A DNA stretch of 64,000 bases from assembly GCF_020731285.1 (NCBI RefSeq), contig NZ_JAJFOW010000003.1, forward strand, positions 331,614 through 395,613, read 5' to 3'. Source of the DNA: Cohnella baijiui. GTDB taxonomy: Bacteria > Bacillota > Bacilli > Paenibacillales > Paenibacillaceae. Positions 53,401 to 61,525 of this stretch are shown in pieces. The notes under the pieces were generated by a model. That model searched no databases. It was not told where the DNA came from and worked only from the letters and a program-made list of their open reading frames with translations. The position numbers and the translations under genes were made by a program. Every line of letters begins with the position of its first letter. The first letter of the stretch is position 1.

Positions 53401-54780
53401 TTACAAAGCCGCCTTTCCTTCCGCGTCCCGCGGCGGGGCGCGCTGCACGAGCGCCTTGTTCTCCCATTTGCGGCTCTTCCAGCGGAAGAAAAGGATGATG
53501 CCGCGCAGCCATTCGTCCACGATGAAGGCCGACCACATGCCGGGCAGCCCGTAGCCAAGCCGGATGCCGAGCAGGTAGGTAAGGGGCAGGCTAAACAGCC
53601 AGGTGACCGCGATCGAGACGGTCATCGGATACTTGGCGTCCCCGGCGGCTTGGAGCGACTTCTCCAGGATGACGTTGAAGTTGCGGCCGGGCTCGAGCAG
53701 AAAGCCGAGCAGCAGCAGCGACGCCCCGAGCGAGACGATCTCGCGGTCGCGCGTGAACAGCTCCAGGAGCGGGACGCGGACTAGGCACAGGAGGCACACG
53801 CCGGCGAGCGTGATGAGCAGGCTGCGCCGCAAATTGGCGAACACCTCTCGATAGGCCAGATCTTGCCGGCCGGCCCCGATCTTGCGGCCGACGAGGATCT
53901 GGCCGCCGCGTCCCAGCGACTGGGCGAGGATCATGACGATGAACATGATGTTCTGCGTGTAGACCCGCGTCGTCATCATCTGGGCGCCGAGGGTGGCGAT
54001 GAACGCGAGGATGACGAATTGGCTCGCCGAATATGACAAGGTGACGGCCGAGGACGGAATCCCGATGCGCAGCACCTTGCGCACGTGCTCCCGTCCCCAC
54101 CGGACGAAATAACGCCAGAGGATCGGCGCGCCCGTCGCCTTGCGGAGCAGGACGTAGCTGACGATCAGTCCGATGCACTGGCTGGCCGCCGTCGAGATGG
54201 CGACGCCGGTTACGCCGAGCTTAGGAACGCCCCATAGGCCATAGATGAACAAGCAGTTGCCGATGACGTTCAGGACGTTCATGCCGAGCGCGACCAGCAT
54301 CGTCTGGCGCGTATAGCCGTACGACTGGATGACCGCGACGAGCGCGGTCAGCACCGCCTGGACGAACAAGGCGCCGCCGGCGACGTACAGGTACCGCTGC
54401 GCCAAATGGAACAGCGACGGCTCGAGTCCGAAAAGATGCAGCAGCGGGCCGCTGAACGAGACGGCGAGCAGGCTCATGCCGACGCCGAATACGAAGTTGA
54501 CGCCGATCGCGCTGCCGGCCAGCCGGCCCAACTCGCCTTCGCGGCGGGCGCCGATGTATTGCGAGACGACGACGGCGGAGCCGATCGCCACGAAGTTGAA
54601 GACGAGCATCGCCATCTGGATGATTTGGTTGGCGACGCCGACGGCGGCCACCGCGTCGTCGGAGACCTGGCTTAGCATGAACGTATCCGCGATGCGCATG
54701 AGCATCTGGAGTCCGGATTCGATGAAGATCGGCCAGGTGATGGCGAACAGGATCAGCTCGCGGGCCGCGGGTTGTCTCAT
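53401..54780 (-). CDS. MATE family efflux transporter
   Basis: A 459-residue membrane protein with about 12 helices in two homologous halves. N-terminal features are ELILFAITWPIFIESGLQML, ADTFMLSQVSDDAVAAVGVA and SAVVVSQYIGARREGELGRL. MATE transporters export cationic drugs or metabolites against Na+ or H+. It lies alone between terminators, so a link to the peptide cluster 1.5 kb away is only positional. Confidence 0.92.
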   Translation of the reverse strand: MRQPAARELILFAITWPIFIESGLQMLMRIADTFMLSQVSDDAVAAVGVANQIIQMAMLVFNFVAIGSAVVVSQYIGARREGELGRLAGSAIGVNFVFGVGMSLLAVSFSGPLLHLFGLEPSLFHLAQRYLYVAGGALFVQAVLTALVAVIQSYGYTRQTMLVALGMNVLNVIGNCLFIYGLWGVPKLGVTGVAISTAASQCIGLIVSYVLLRKATGAPILWRYFVRWGREHVRKVLRIGIPSSAVTLSYSASQFVILAFIATLGAQMMTTRVYTQNIMFIVMILAQSLGRGGQILVGRKIGAGRQDLAYREVFANLRRSLLITLAGVCLLCLVRVPLLELFTRDREIVSLGASLLLLGFLLEPGRNFNVILEKSLQAAGDAKYPMTVSIAVTWLFSLPLTYLLGIRLGYGLPGMWSAFIVDEWLRGIILFFRWKSRKWENKALVQRAPPRDAEGKAAL

Positions 54781-54854
54781 CGGGTACGGGCTCCTTTGTT
54801 CGTCATACAGAATGTATAAGTTTTAACCCTATCCATTTCCGTATGACCTCCGAT

Positions 54855-54885
54855 AAAAACGTGTTGCCGTCCGGGAAGACGGCAA
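54855..54885 (-). terminator. Terminator of the leftward sugar-catabolic operon
   Basis: On the minus strand TTGCCGTC / GACGGCAA stem is followed by CACGTTTTT, 47 bases after the last stop at 54932. Confidence 0.65.
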
Positions 54886-54931
54886 AGCCGTTTTTACTTG
54901 ACCGTGCGGCGAGTATTTAGCCTGCCCGAGA

Positions 54932-55762
54932 TCAGACGGCGTACGCCCGCTTGATCTTGGCAAGGCCGTGGCGCGCCGTCTCCAGCGCGGACCGTCCGCC
55001 ATAGTCCGGCGCGAACAGCTCCAGCGACAGGAAGCCGCGATAGCCGCTGGCGTCCAGCGCGCGCGCCAGCTCCGCGGAAGGCGCGATGCCGTCGCCGGGG
55101 AACAGCCGGTCGGCGTCCGCGATCGTCTCGCGCGGCGGCGAACCGGCATAATCGTTGGCATGGACGATTCCGATATCCTCGCCCCGCAGCCGGGACAGGT
55201 CGGCGAGGTCGCTGCCGCCGACATACAGATGGAACGGATCGAGCAGCAGCGGCACGCGCGCGACGCCGCTCAGCCGGGCGACCTCGATCGCCTCTCCAAG
55301 CCGCGACAGCCGCTTGGCCCTGCCCCAAAATTCGAGGATAGGCACGATGCCGTAGCCCCGCGACTGCTCCGCCAGCGCGGCGTACCGCTCCGCCATCTCC
55401 TCCAGCGTGACCTCCGCGACGTCGCCGAACGGCGGGGCGGCGAAGGAGGGACAGCCGAGCTCCGCGAGCAGCGTCAGCTCCTCGTCGGTCTGGAGTCGGC
55501 CCCGTGCGCGCACGTCCGCGTCGGCGTCCGCCCACGGAATGAACGAGATGGCGCCCGCGATCTCGATGCCGAGATCGGCCGCCTCGCGGCGGAGCGCGGC
55601 GACCGAGCCCCCCGCGGCCGCATAGGCTTGCAGGTCTTTCATCCAGATCTCGATGCCTTCATAGCCGGCCTCCGCGGCCGTGCGGATCTGATCCCGGATG
55701 TCCAATTCGAAGGGAAACAGGGTGGACGCGTTCAATGACGCGCGAAACGGAAATTCGCTCAT
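54932..55762 (-). CDS. Sugar phosphate isomerase/epimerase family protein (TIM barrel)
   Basis: A 276-residue xylose-isomerase-like TIM barrel: FRASLNASTLFPFELDIRDQ, AAEAGYEGIEIWMKDL, PILEFWGRAKRLSRLGEAIE, RVPLLLDPFHLYVGGSDLAD (metal-binding Asp/His) and GIVHANDY. Members act on keto-sugars or inositol derivatives. ATG 55762 has GAGAGGAG upstream; a longer frame to 55864 lacks one. Last gene of a four-gene leftward set with a second isomerase, an oxidoreductase and a regulator. Confidence 0.88.
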   Translation of the reverse strand: MSEFPFRASLNASTLFPFELDIRDQIRTAAEAGYEGIEIWMKDLQAYAAAGGSVAALRREAADLGIEIAGAISFIPWADADADVRARGRLQTDEELTLLAELGCPSFAAPPFGDVAEVTLEEMAERYAALAEQSRGYGIVPILEFWGRAKRLSRLGEAIEVARLSGVARVPLLLDPFHLYVGGSDLADLSRLRGEDIGIVHANDYAGSPPRETIADADRLFPGDGIAPSAELARALDASGYRGFLSLELFAPDYGGRSALETARHGLAKIKRAYAV

Positions 55763-55860
55763 GATTCCTCTCCTCTCGTGGGTTCGTTCTCTTCTTGCTG
55801 CTGCTCGCAGCGATTTTCTTTTCGTGTCCAGCTCTCCCCATCTTTCCTGGCACGGCACCC

Positions 55861-56796
55861 TCACCGCTCGCCGAAAAACACCCTATTGGGCGGATAGAGC
55901 GACTCCCCACCGGTCACGGCAGCCAGGTCCGCGTACCGGGGATGGTAGTGCTTGCGCCGGTATTCGGTCGCGGTGATCGCTTTCGTCGCTTTGAACACGC
56001 GGCTGAAATAATTCTGATCCGCGAATCCGACCTCGAACGCGATTTCCTTCACGCTTTGCTGCCCGTGCAGCAGCAGCTGGCAGGCGAGGTCGATGCGGCG
56101 GCGCGTGATCGCCTCCTTCGGCGTGAAGCCGAGATGGCGGACGAACGAGCGGGACAGATGCTCCGGCGTCCAGCCGACCTGCGCGGCGAGCGCCTCGACG
56201 GCGATCTGGCCGGGGACGGTCTCGTCGATGATGCGCAGCGCCTTTTCGATCTGCGGCGGGCGCCGAACCGCCTCGCCGGCCATCGAGCCGTCTTCGCAGA
56301 GCGCGTGGATCTCCGCCAGCAGCGACAGCAGCAGCGGACCGCCGCGCTCCTGCAGGCGATCCGGCTGCGTATGCGCGATGACGAGCATACGCTTCAGGAG
56401 CGAGACGAGGAACTCGCCTTCGTACGGGATGACGGCGGGCCCGTCCGGCAGCAGGAGCGGCAGGGAAGCCGCCGGAAGGTCCCGCAGCCCGAAATGGACG
56501 AACAAGTGCCGCGTCGGCACGTGCAAGTCGTATCGGTAGCTATGGATTTCCCCGGGCCGCGTTACGACGAAGCCAGGCTCCCGCAGCGCGTGCTCGCGCC
56601 CGTCGACGCGGTAGACGCTGCGCGTTCCTTCGGGAAAATAAAGCAGCTCGTAGTCGGGAATATCCCGCTCGGCCAGCCCCGATCCCGGCTTCATCACGAA
56701 GTCGCCGAGGATGTGAACGGCCGGGAGCGGCATGGCCGGCCGAATGGCGGACGGCTCGAGGCCGGGGGCGCCGGCGCGTCTTGGAAGGGCCGACAC
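55861..56796 (-). CDS. AraC family transcriptional regulator
   Basis: A 311-residue regulator: N-terminal cupin-like domain (YELLYFPEGTRSVYRVDGRE, GFVVTRPGEIHSYRYDL) and C-terminal AraC helices (LAAQVGWTPEHLSRSFVRHL; VGFADQNYFSRVFKATKAIT). The GTG at 56796 has AGGGAG six bases upstream and lies 10 bases after the preceding isomerase stop, inside the operon it probably controls. Confidence 0.9.
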   Translation of the reverse strand: MSALPRRAGAPGLEPSAIRPAMPLPAVHILGDFVMKPGSGLAERDIPDYELLYFPEGTRSVYRVDGREHALREPGFVVTRPGEIHSYRYDLHVPTRHLFVHFGLRDLPAASLPLLLPDGPAVIPYEGEFLVSLLKRMLVIAHTQPDRLQERGGPLLLSLLAEIHALCEDGSMAGEAVRRPPQIEKALRIIDETVPGQIAVEALAAQVGWTPEHLSRSFVRHLGFTPKEAITRRRIDLACQLLLHGQQSVKEIAFEVGFADQNYFSRVFKATKAITATEYRRKHYHPRYADLAAVTGGESLYPPNRVFFGER

Positions 56797-56806
56797 GGCC
56801 TGCTCC

Positions 56807-57577
56807 CTAGGCGCGGGGCGCGGGCTCGCGGATCAGGTCCAGCCCGGCGAGGTTGCGGTAGCTGATCGCGAGGCTCTCGAACGGATCGCGCCTGCTCGCG
56901 TCCTGCTCCACGACGAGCCATTCGGTGCCGGCTTCCGCGGCGATCTGCGCGATCGCGGGGAAGTCGAGTACGCCTTCGCCGATCTCGGCGAAGAAGCGCT
57001 CTTCGCCCGGCTCCATGTCCTTGATGTGCAGCAGCGGGCAGCGGCCCTTCCACTTGGCGAGATAGGCGGCCGGGTCCTCGCCGCCCTTGGCGACCCAATA
57101 CGTATCCAGCTCCAGCTGGACGAGCGCGGGATCGGTCTCGCGCATGAGCAGGTCGAGGACATACTCGTCGTCGTACTTCCGGAACTCCCAGTCGTGGTTG
57201 TGATAGAGGAACGTCAGGTTCGCCGCGCGGCATTGTTCGCCGAACTCGTTCAACCGCGCGGCCTTGCGCAGCGCGTCCTCCTTGGAGTCGAAAAGAAGCG
57301 AGATCGTGACGTAGCGCCCTCCGGCCTGATGCAGATAGTCTAACAGCCGTTCCAAGTCGACTTCGAAGCTGTTGAAGGAGGCGTGAGCGCCGACGACTTG
57401 CAGGCCGAGCGCGTCCAGCGCGCGCAGCTGCTCGGCGACGGAGACGCCTTCGGGCGGCGGGCCGAGCTCGATGCCCCGGTAGCCGATGGCGGCCAGCTTC
57501 TCAAGGGTTCCGAAATAGTCGGCGCTTAGCGCCTCGCGAACGGTATAAGGCTGGACGGCGATAGGAAAACGATGCAT
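56807..57577 (-). CDS. Sugar phosphate isomerase/epimerase family protein (second copy)
   Basis: A 256-residue TIM-barrel protein: FPIAVQPYTVREALSADYFG, IGYRGIELGPPPEGVS, LTFLYHNHDWEFRKYDDEYV, LVQLELDTYWVAKGGEDPAA, LLHIKDMEPGEERFFAEIGE, with metal-binding Glu/Asp/His as in IolE/IolH-like enzymes. ATG 57577 is preferred over a longer frame to 57646. It follows the Gfo/Idh/MocA gene, consistent with oxidation then isomerisation of a cyclitol or sugar. Confidence 0.88.
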   Translation of the reverse strand: MHRFPIAVQPYTVREALSADYFGTLEKLAAIGYRGIELGPPPEGVSVAEQLRALDALGLQVVGAHASFNSFEVDLERLLDYLHQAGGRYVTISLLFDSKEDALRKAARLNEFGEQCRAANLTFLYHNHDWEFRKYDDEYVLDLLMRETDPALVQLELDTYWVAKGGEDPAAYLAKWKGRCPLLHIKDMEPGEERFFAEIGEGVLDFPAIAQIAAEAGTEWLVVEQDASRRDPFESLAISYRNLAGLDLIREPAPRA

Positions 57578-57617
57578 ATGGACACGTCCTCTCGTTTCGA
57601 ATAGGGGATCACGCTTT

Positions 57618-58727
57618 TTAATCGAGACGGTTGTACTGAAGGCCAAGCGGCAGCGGCGCCGGACGGTCGACGGTGGACGACAGCTCGATATGGCGGCCGG
57701 CGTTCGACGACTCGAAGATGCCGAGCGAGATGTCGAGCACGTGGCGGGCCAACTGGCCGCTCGCGCGGTGCGGACGGCCGCCGCGAATCGCGTGCGCCAT
57801 GTCCGCGACGCCGATGCCGCGCGTGTCCTCCCGAAAGCCGTGGGTGAGCGGCACCTCCCGGGTTTCCCCGTTCGGGAACTGGATCCGGATCGTCCCTCCG
57901 AAAAAGTTCGGATCGGGCAGCGTCATATTGCCCTCCGTTCCGAAGATTTCAAGGCGCGGCAGGTAACCGAAGCTTTCCTTGGCCGCCAGCAGCGTGCCCG
58001 TCGCCCCGCCGTGGAAGTCAAGCACCGCGGAGACGTTCGTCGGGGCTTCGACCGGCACGGTGGCGCCGTAGCTCGGCGACTTCGGATTGAGGATCGTCAT
58101 CTCGTCGAGCAGCTGCTGCGCCGTCCCGGATACCCGGCGTACGGGGCCGAGCAAAAAGACGAGCGCCGTCAAATAGTAGGGGCCCATGTCCATGACGGGA
58201 TCGCCGCCGAGCTTCAGGAAATTGCGGAAGTTCGGGTGCATGCCTCCCGCGGCGTTGCCCATGACGATCGTGCCGCTCGCGGCATACGGCGTCCCGATCC
58301 AGCCTTCGTCGATCAGCTTGCGGCACGTCTGCAGGCCGCCGCCGAGGAACGTATCCGGCGCGCAGCCGACGAGCAGCCCCTTGGCTTCGGCCGTCCGAAG
58401 CACCTCGTCCGCGTCCTCCCGCGTGAGGGCGAACGGCTTTTCCGTGTACACGTGCTTGCCCGCCTGAAGCGCTTGCAAATTGACGGCGGCGTGAACGGCC
58501 GGGGCGGTCAGGTTGAGGACGATCTCGATGTCGGGATCGGCCATCAGCTCCTCCACGGTGCAGGCGTTCGGCACGCCGAACTGCTCCGCCCGCGCCCGCG
58601 CCAGCTCCGGGACCAGATCGGCAACCGCTTTCACTTCCAGCGAGCCGTCGAACGTTTCCGTCATGTTTTTCAAGTAGATTCCGCTGATCATACCGGTCCC
58701 TACGACGCCTACTTTGACTTTGCGCAT
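57618..58727 (-). CDS. Gfo/Idh/MocA family oxidoreductase
   Basis: A 369-residue NAD(P)-dependent dehydrogenase: Rossmann start KVGVVGTGMISGIYLKNM, GKHVYTEKPFALTREDADEV (catalytic Lys in EKP), and the C-terminal substrate domain (GPYYLTALVFLLGPVRRVSG, LEIFGTEGNMTLPDPNFFGG). It oxidises a sugar or cyclitol hydroxyl. GGAGAGG precedes ATG 58727. First gene of the leftward operon. Confidence 0.93.
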   Translation of the reverse strand: MRKVKVGVVGTGMISGIYLKNMTETFDGSLEVKAVADLVPELARARAEQFGVPNACTVEELMADPDIEIVLNLTAPAVHAAVNLQALQAGKHVYTEKPFALTREDADEVLRTAEAKGLLVGCAPDTFLGGGLQTCRKLIDEGWIGTPYAASGTIVMGNAAGGMHPNFRNFLKLGGDPVMDMGPYYLTALVFLLGPVRRVSGTAQQLLDEMTILNPKSPSYGATVPVEAPTNVSAVLDFHGGATGTLLAAKESFGYLPRLEIFGTEGNMTLPDPNFFGGTIRIQFPNGETREVPLTHGFREDTRGIGVADMAHAIRGGRPHRASGQLARHVLDISLGIFESSNAGRHIELSSTVDRPAPLPLGLQYNRLD

Positions 58728-58870
58728 CCCATACCTCTCCTCCGCAGTCGCTTTTCTTACTCCCATTATTGCGTAACGCCGCCTCGTTCACAATGGAGAA
58801 AGCAGGGGAATCGCTGGACAAATCTGATCTTGTCGTTTCCAATGATTTGCTTCCAAAGGGCTATTGAAAG

Positions 58871-58897
58871 TTTACATTCGATGGTATACCTTATAAT
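58871..58897 (+). promoter_or_regulatory. Promoter of the stalk-domain protein gene
   Basis: TATAAT (58892-58897) with TTTACA (58871-58876) 15 bases upstream, or GTTTAC with 16. Spacing is slightly short but the -10 is perfect. Confidence 0.5.
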
Positions 58898-58948
58898 GGC
58901 AATCCTCTTGATATTTTCATAGTTGGAACAGAAGGAGAAGATTATCCG

Positions 58949-59626
58949 ATGAAAAAAGCTTTCGTCGCCTCCCTGACCGGAGCGGCACTCTTGGTAGGCA
59001 TCAGTTCCGGCGTGTACGCAGGCACCAACCTGAAGAAGATCGAAGCCTACCTGAACGGGGACTTGAAGGTCCGCGTCAACGGCAAAGTCGCCCAGTTCAA
59101 CGACGACAAGGGCCTCGCGCTTCAGCCGATCACCTACAAAGGCAACGTTTACGTGCCGATCAAGGGCATTGGCAGCGCGCTGAACGTGCCCGTCGTCGTC
59201 GACGACAAGAACAAACAAGTCGTCGTCGGCGAAAAGGTGAACGGAACGCCGGTGAAGTCCGAGCCATTCCACAACACGAACTACTCCAAGGACCCCCAGC
59301 AAACGACGTACAAAGGGGTTAATTATAAAGAAGTGCTGTTCGAGCGCCTCGAAAGCGGCGGCGGTCCCTCCTTCTTCTTCACGCCGAACAAGAAGTATCA
59401 GAAGCTCGTGCTGAAGATCGCCGCCATCGACGAAGAGCTGAAGGACGTCCAGATCTCCGACCTCAATGCGAACGCGCTGCTGAAGGATGTAGGCACGATC
59501 TCCCCGGAAGACGGTCTGAAGGAGATCGAAGTCGATATCGGCGGCGTGAAGACCGTCGCAGTGAACCTTCAAGTAAGCGCAGGTGGGGCCTACATGGTTC
59601 CGCTCATCGCCTCTTACTACAAATAA
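58949..59626 (+). CDS. Secreted protein with copper amine oxidase-like stalk domain
   Basis: A 225-residue exported protein: signal peptide (1-24, MKKAFVASLTGAALLVGISS), a stalk-type domain (ALQPITYKGNVYVPIKGIGS, LNVPVVVDDKNKQVVVGEKV) and an unrecognised C-terminal domain (LFERLESGGGPSFFFTPNKK through YMVPLIASYY). These short domains are common on the surface of Paenibacillaceae and are not enzymes by themselves. Monocistronic, with AGAAGGAG upstream and a terminator downstream. Confidence 0.82.
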   Translation: MKKAFVASLTGAALLVGISSGVYAGTNLKKIEAYLNGDLKVRVNGKVAQFNDDKGLALQPITYKGNVYVPIKGIGSALNVPVVVDDKNKQVVVGEKVNGTPVKSEPFHNTNYSKDPQQTTYKGVNYKEVLFERLESGGGPSFFFTPNKKYQKLVLKIAAIDEELKDVQISDLNANALLKDVGTISPEDGLKEIEVDIGGVKTVAVNLQVSAGGAYMVPLIASYYK

Positions 59627-59653
59627 GACAACTTGATCCAGCTACCTGCATGC

Positions 59654-59695
59654 AACAGGCTGTTCCGCGAGCGCCGGCTCGCGGGATAGCCTGTT
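59654..59695 (+). terminator. Terminator after the stalk-domain gene
   Basis: AACAGGCT / AGCCTGTT outer and CCGCGAGC / GCTCGCGG inner stems, followed by ATTGTT. Confidence 0.75.
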
Positions 59696-59857
59696 ATTGT
59701 TCGTCCGCGGGAGGACGCAAATGGTGGTCGACAAGGGGAGGAGCTGACGAATCCGCCGCTGGAACGATCCGAAATTCTGCCCCCTTGAGCGGAGAGTTCC
59801 CGCATTTTAAACTGGGAGGAGGAAGTCTCGCGGAAAGGAGGATTCCGTCTGCATACG

Positions 59858-61303
59858 TTGAACCAGGCCGGCTGCCCTTCCGCTGCACACAGGCTGTCTT
59901 CGACGGCCGTGCTCGACTTCCTCGACCGGATCGAGGAAGCGAAGCTCGCGGTCAACAGCCTTATCCTGCTGAAAGACGGCGAAACGGCGGCACAGTACTG
60001 GCGGGCGCCTTATCGCCCGGACCGTCCGCAGCTGCTCTACTCGCTCAGCAAAAGTTTCACCTCGATCGCCGTGGGGATCGCCTGGGACGAGGGGCTGCTC
60101 GAACTGGACGCGCCCGTCGTTTCCTTTTTCCCCGACCGCTGTCCCGAGACGATCTCTCCCCGCCTCGCCCGGATGACCGTGCACCATCTGTTGTCTATGA
60201 ATGCCGGCCATGAAGACCCTATCTACGAGGCCGTCGCTCGCGAGCGCGATTGGGTACGCGCTTTTCTGTCTCAAGAGGTGACGCACGAGCCGGGAACGCG
60301 TTACCGCTACAGCACGCATGCGACCTATATGCTGTCGGCGATCCTGGAGCGGGTCGCGGGCGAGCCTCTCGTCGACTACTTGATGCCCCGGCTGTTCGAG
60401 CCGATAGGCATAGCTAGACCGGTATGGGAAACTTGCCCCCTCGGCGTCGCTGCGGGAGGCATGGGACTCAGCATTCCCACGGAGGGCATCGCCAGATTCG
60501 GACAGATGCTGCTGGACGAAGGCGTCTACAAGGGACAAAGGATCGTTTCTGCGGCCTACATTCGCATGGCGACGGCCGAACAAAGCGACAATCGCGCGGA
60601 AGCCAAACGAATCGATTCGGCACAAGGGTACGGTTATCAATTTCATCTATGCAGACGAGGATGCTATCGTGGCGACGGTTCGTTCGGTCAGCTTTGCTTT
60701 GTGGCGCCGAAAGAACGGCTCGTTATCGCGGCGACCGCCAGCTTTCCCGGGATGGACTCCCTCCAGACGCTGCTGAATCTCGTTTACGAGTGCTTGCTCG
60801 ACCGAATGGGCCAAGCAGACGCCGATCCGGCGGATGCCGCCCGGCTGCAAGAGCGACTAGCCGAACGATCGGCGCCGTGGACGACCGGGATGGAATCGTC
60901 CGGTTTGCCGAACAGGGGACGAGACGGTTGCTACCGGCTAACGGACAATCCCCACGGACTCAGGACCGTCCGATTCCGATTTCGAGAGACGCTGCTTTGG
61001 CTAGAGATGAACTACGAGGACGAACGGGATCAAAGATTGCCATTCGATCTGACCGGGCCGGCCTTTGCGCAGAGCGTTTTTCCGAAAGATTTGGCTCTGC
61101 ATCGACAGGACGTCGTCACCCGCGCTGCCTGGCTTGGTCCGGACATCATACGGCTAACCCTGCACTATATCGAAACGCCGTATGTCGTCGTTTATACGAT
61201 TCGGTTTGAAGAGGAGCGTATCGACTGGCAATTCGAGATCAACGTCTCGTTGAACATGACTGCCTATAGATCCGTCGACTGCTTACAAATCGATTTCGAA
61301 TGA
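59858..61303 (+). CDS. Beta-lactamase-fold serine hydrolase (class C / DD-peptidase-like)
   Basis: About 481 residues. The catalytic SxxK is in LLYSLSKSFTSIAVGIA, the second motif is YSTHATYMLSAILERV (Tyr kept), and a GDGSFGQLCF segment stands where HxG/KTG usually lies. A C-terminal beta domain (about 340-481) follows. No signal peptide is seen, so a cytoplasmic esterase or peptidase is likelier than a secreted beta-lactamase. The start is uncertain: TTG 59858 lies 17 bases after AAAGGAGG, while an in-frame CTG at 59849 would have better spacing. Confidence 0.85.
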   Translation: MNQAGCPSAAHRLSSTAVLDFLDRIEEAKLAVNSLILLKDGETAAQYWRAPYRPDRPQLLYSLSKSFTSIAVGIAWDEGLLELDAPVVSFFPDRCPETISPRLARMTVHHLLSMNAGHEDPIYEAVARERDWVRAFLSQEVTHEPGTRYRYSTHATYMLSAILERVAGEPLVDYLMPRLFEPIGIARPVWETCPLGVAAGGMGLSIPTEGIARFGQMLLDEGVYKGQRIVSAAYIRMATAEQSDNRAEAKRIDSAQGYGYQFHLCRRGCYRGDGSFGQLCFVAPKERLVIAATASFPGMDSLQTLLNLVYECLLDRMGQADADPADAARLQERLAERSAPWTTGMESSGLPNRGRDGCYRLTDNPHGLRTVRFRFRETLLWLEMNYEDERDQRLPFDLTGPAFAQSVFPKDLALHRQDVVTRAAWLGPDIIRLTLHYIETPYVVVYTIRFEEERIDWQFEINVSLNMTAYRSVDCLQIDFE

Positions 61304-61316
61304 AGGGGTTTGGCTC

Positions 61317-61387
61317 CTGACCCGAGGATTGATCTTAAAGCCCTGCGCGCATCTGCGGAGGGTTTCCTGTCGTGCAGACAGGGTCAG
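61317..61387. other. Structured region resembling a three-way junction
   Basis: Outer arms CTGACCC (61317-61323) / GGGTCAG (61381-61387) enclose hairpins CCCT...AGGG (61341-61362) and CCTGTC / GACAGG (61366-61382, sharing two bases with the outer arm). It lies just after a stop codon. It could be a repeat element or structured RNA. Confidence 0.3.
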
Positions 61388-61440
61388 TTCCGGCAAAAAA
61401 GGGGGAAGCGAGTGGGTAAACACCGTGCTCTAGATGTCCT

Positions 61441-61460
61441 CCCGTAGACACGGGTTCTTT
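61441..61460 (+). terminator. Weak terminator upstream of the AraC-sensor gene
   Basis: CCCGT / ACGGG stem with a four-base loop followed by TTCTTT. Two TATAAT-like -10 boxes (61478-61483, 61486-61491) of the next gene follow. Confidence 0.4.
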
Positions 61461-61525
61461 GATAGTGCTATATTGAATATAATGTTATAATGTTTACAAT
61501 CACATTACAAACTGGGGGGAGTTCA

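Noticed and set aside
53401..54780. MATE exporter as part of the peptide cluster
   Set aside because: Separated by divergent genes and terminators and encoded on the opposite strand; the cluster already has its own exporter.
59858..61303. Linking the beta-lactamase-fold hydrolase to the BlaI/BlaR1-like pair
   Set aside because: It is 53 kb away, has no BlaI-type palindrome upstream and no signal peptide.
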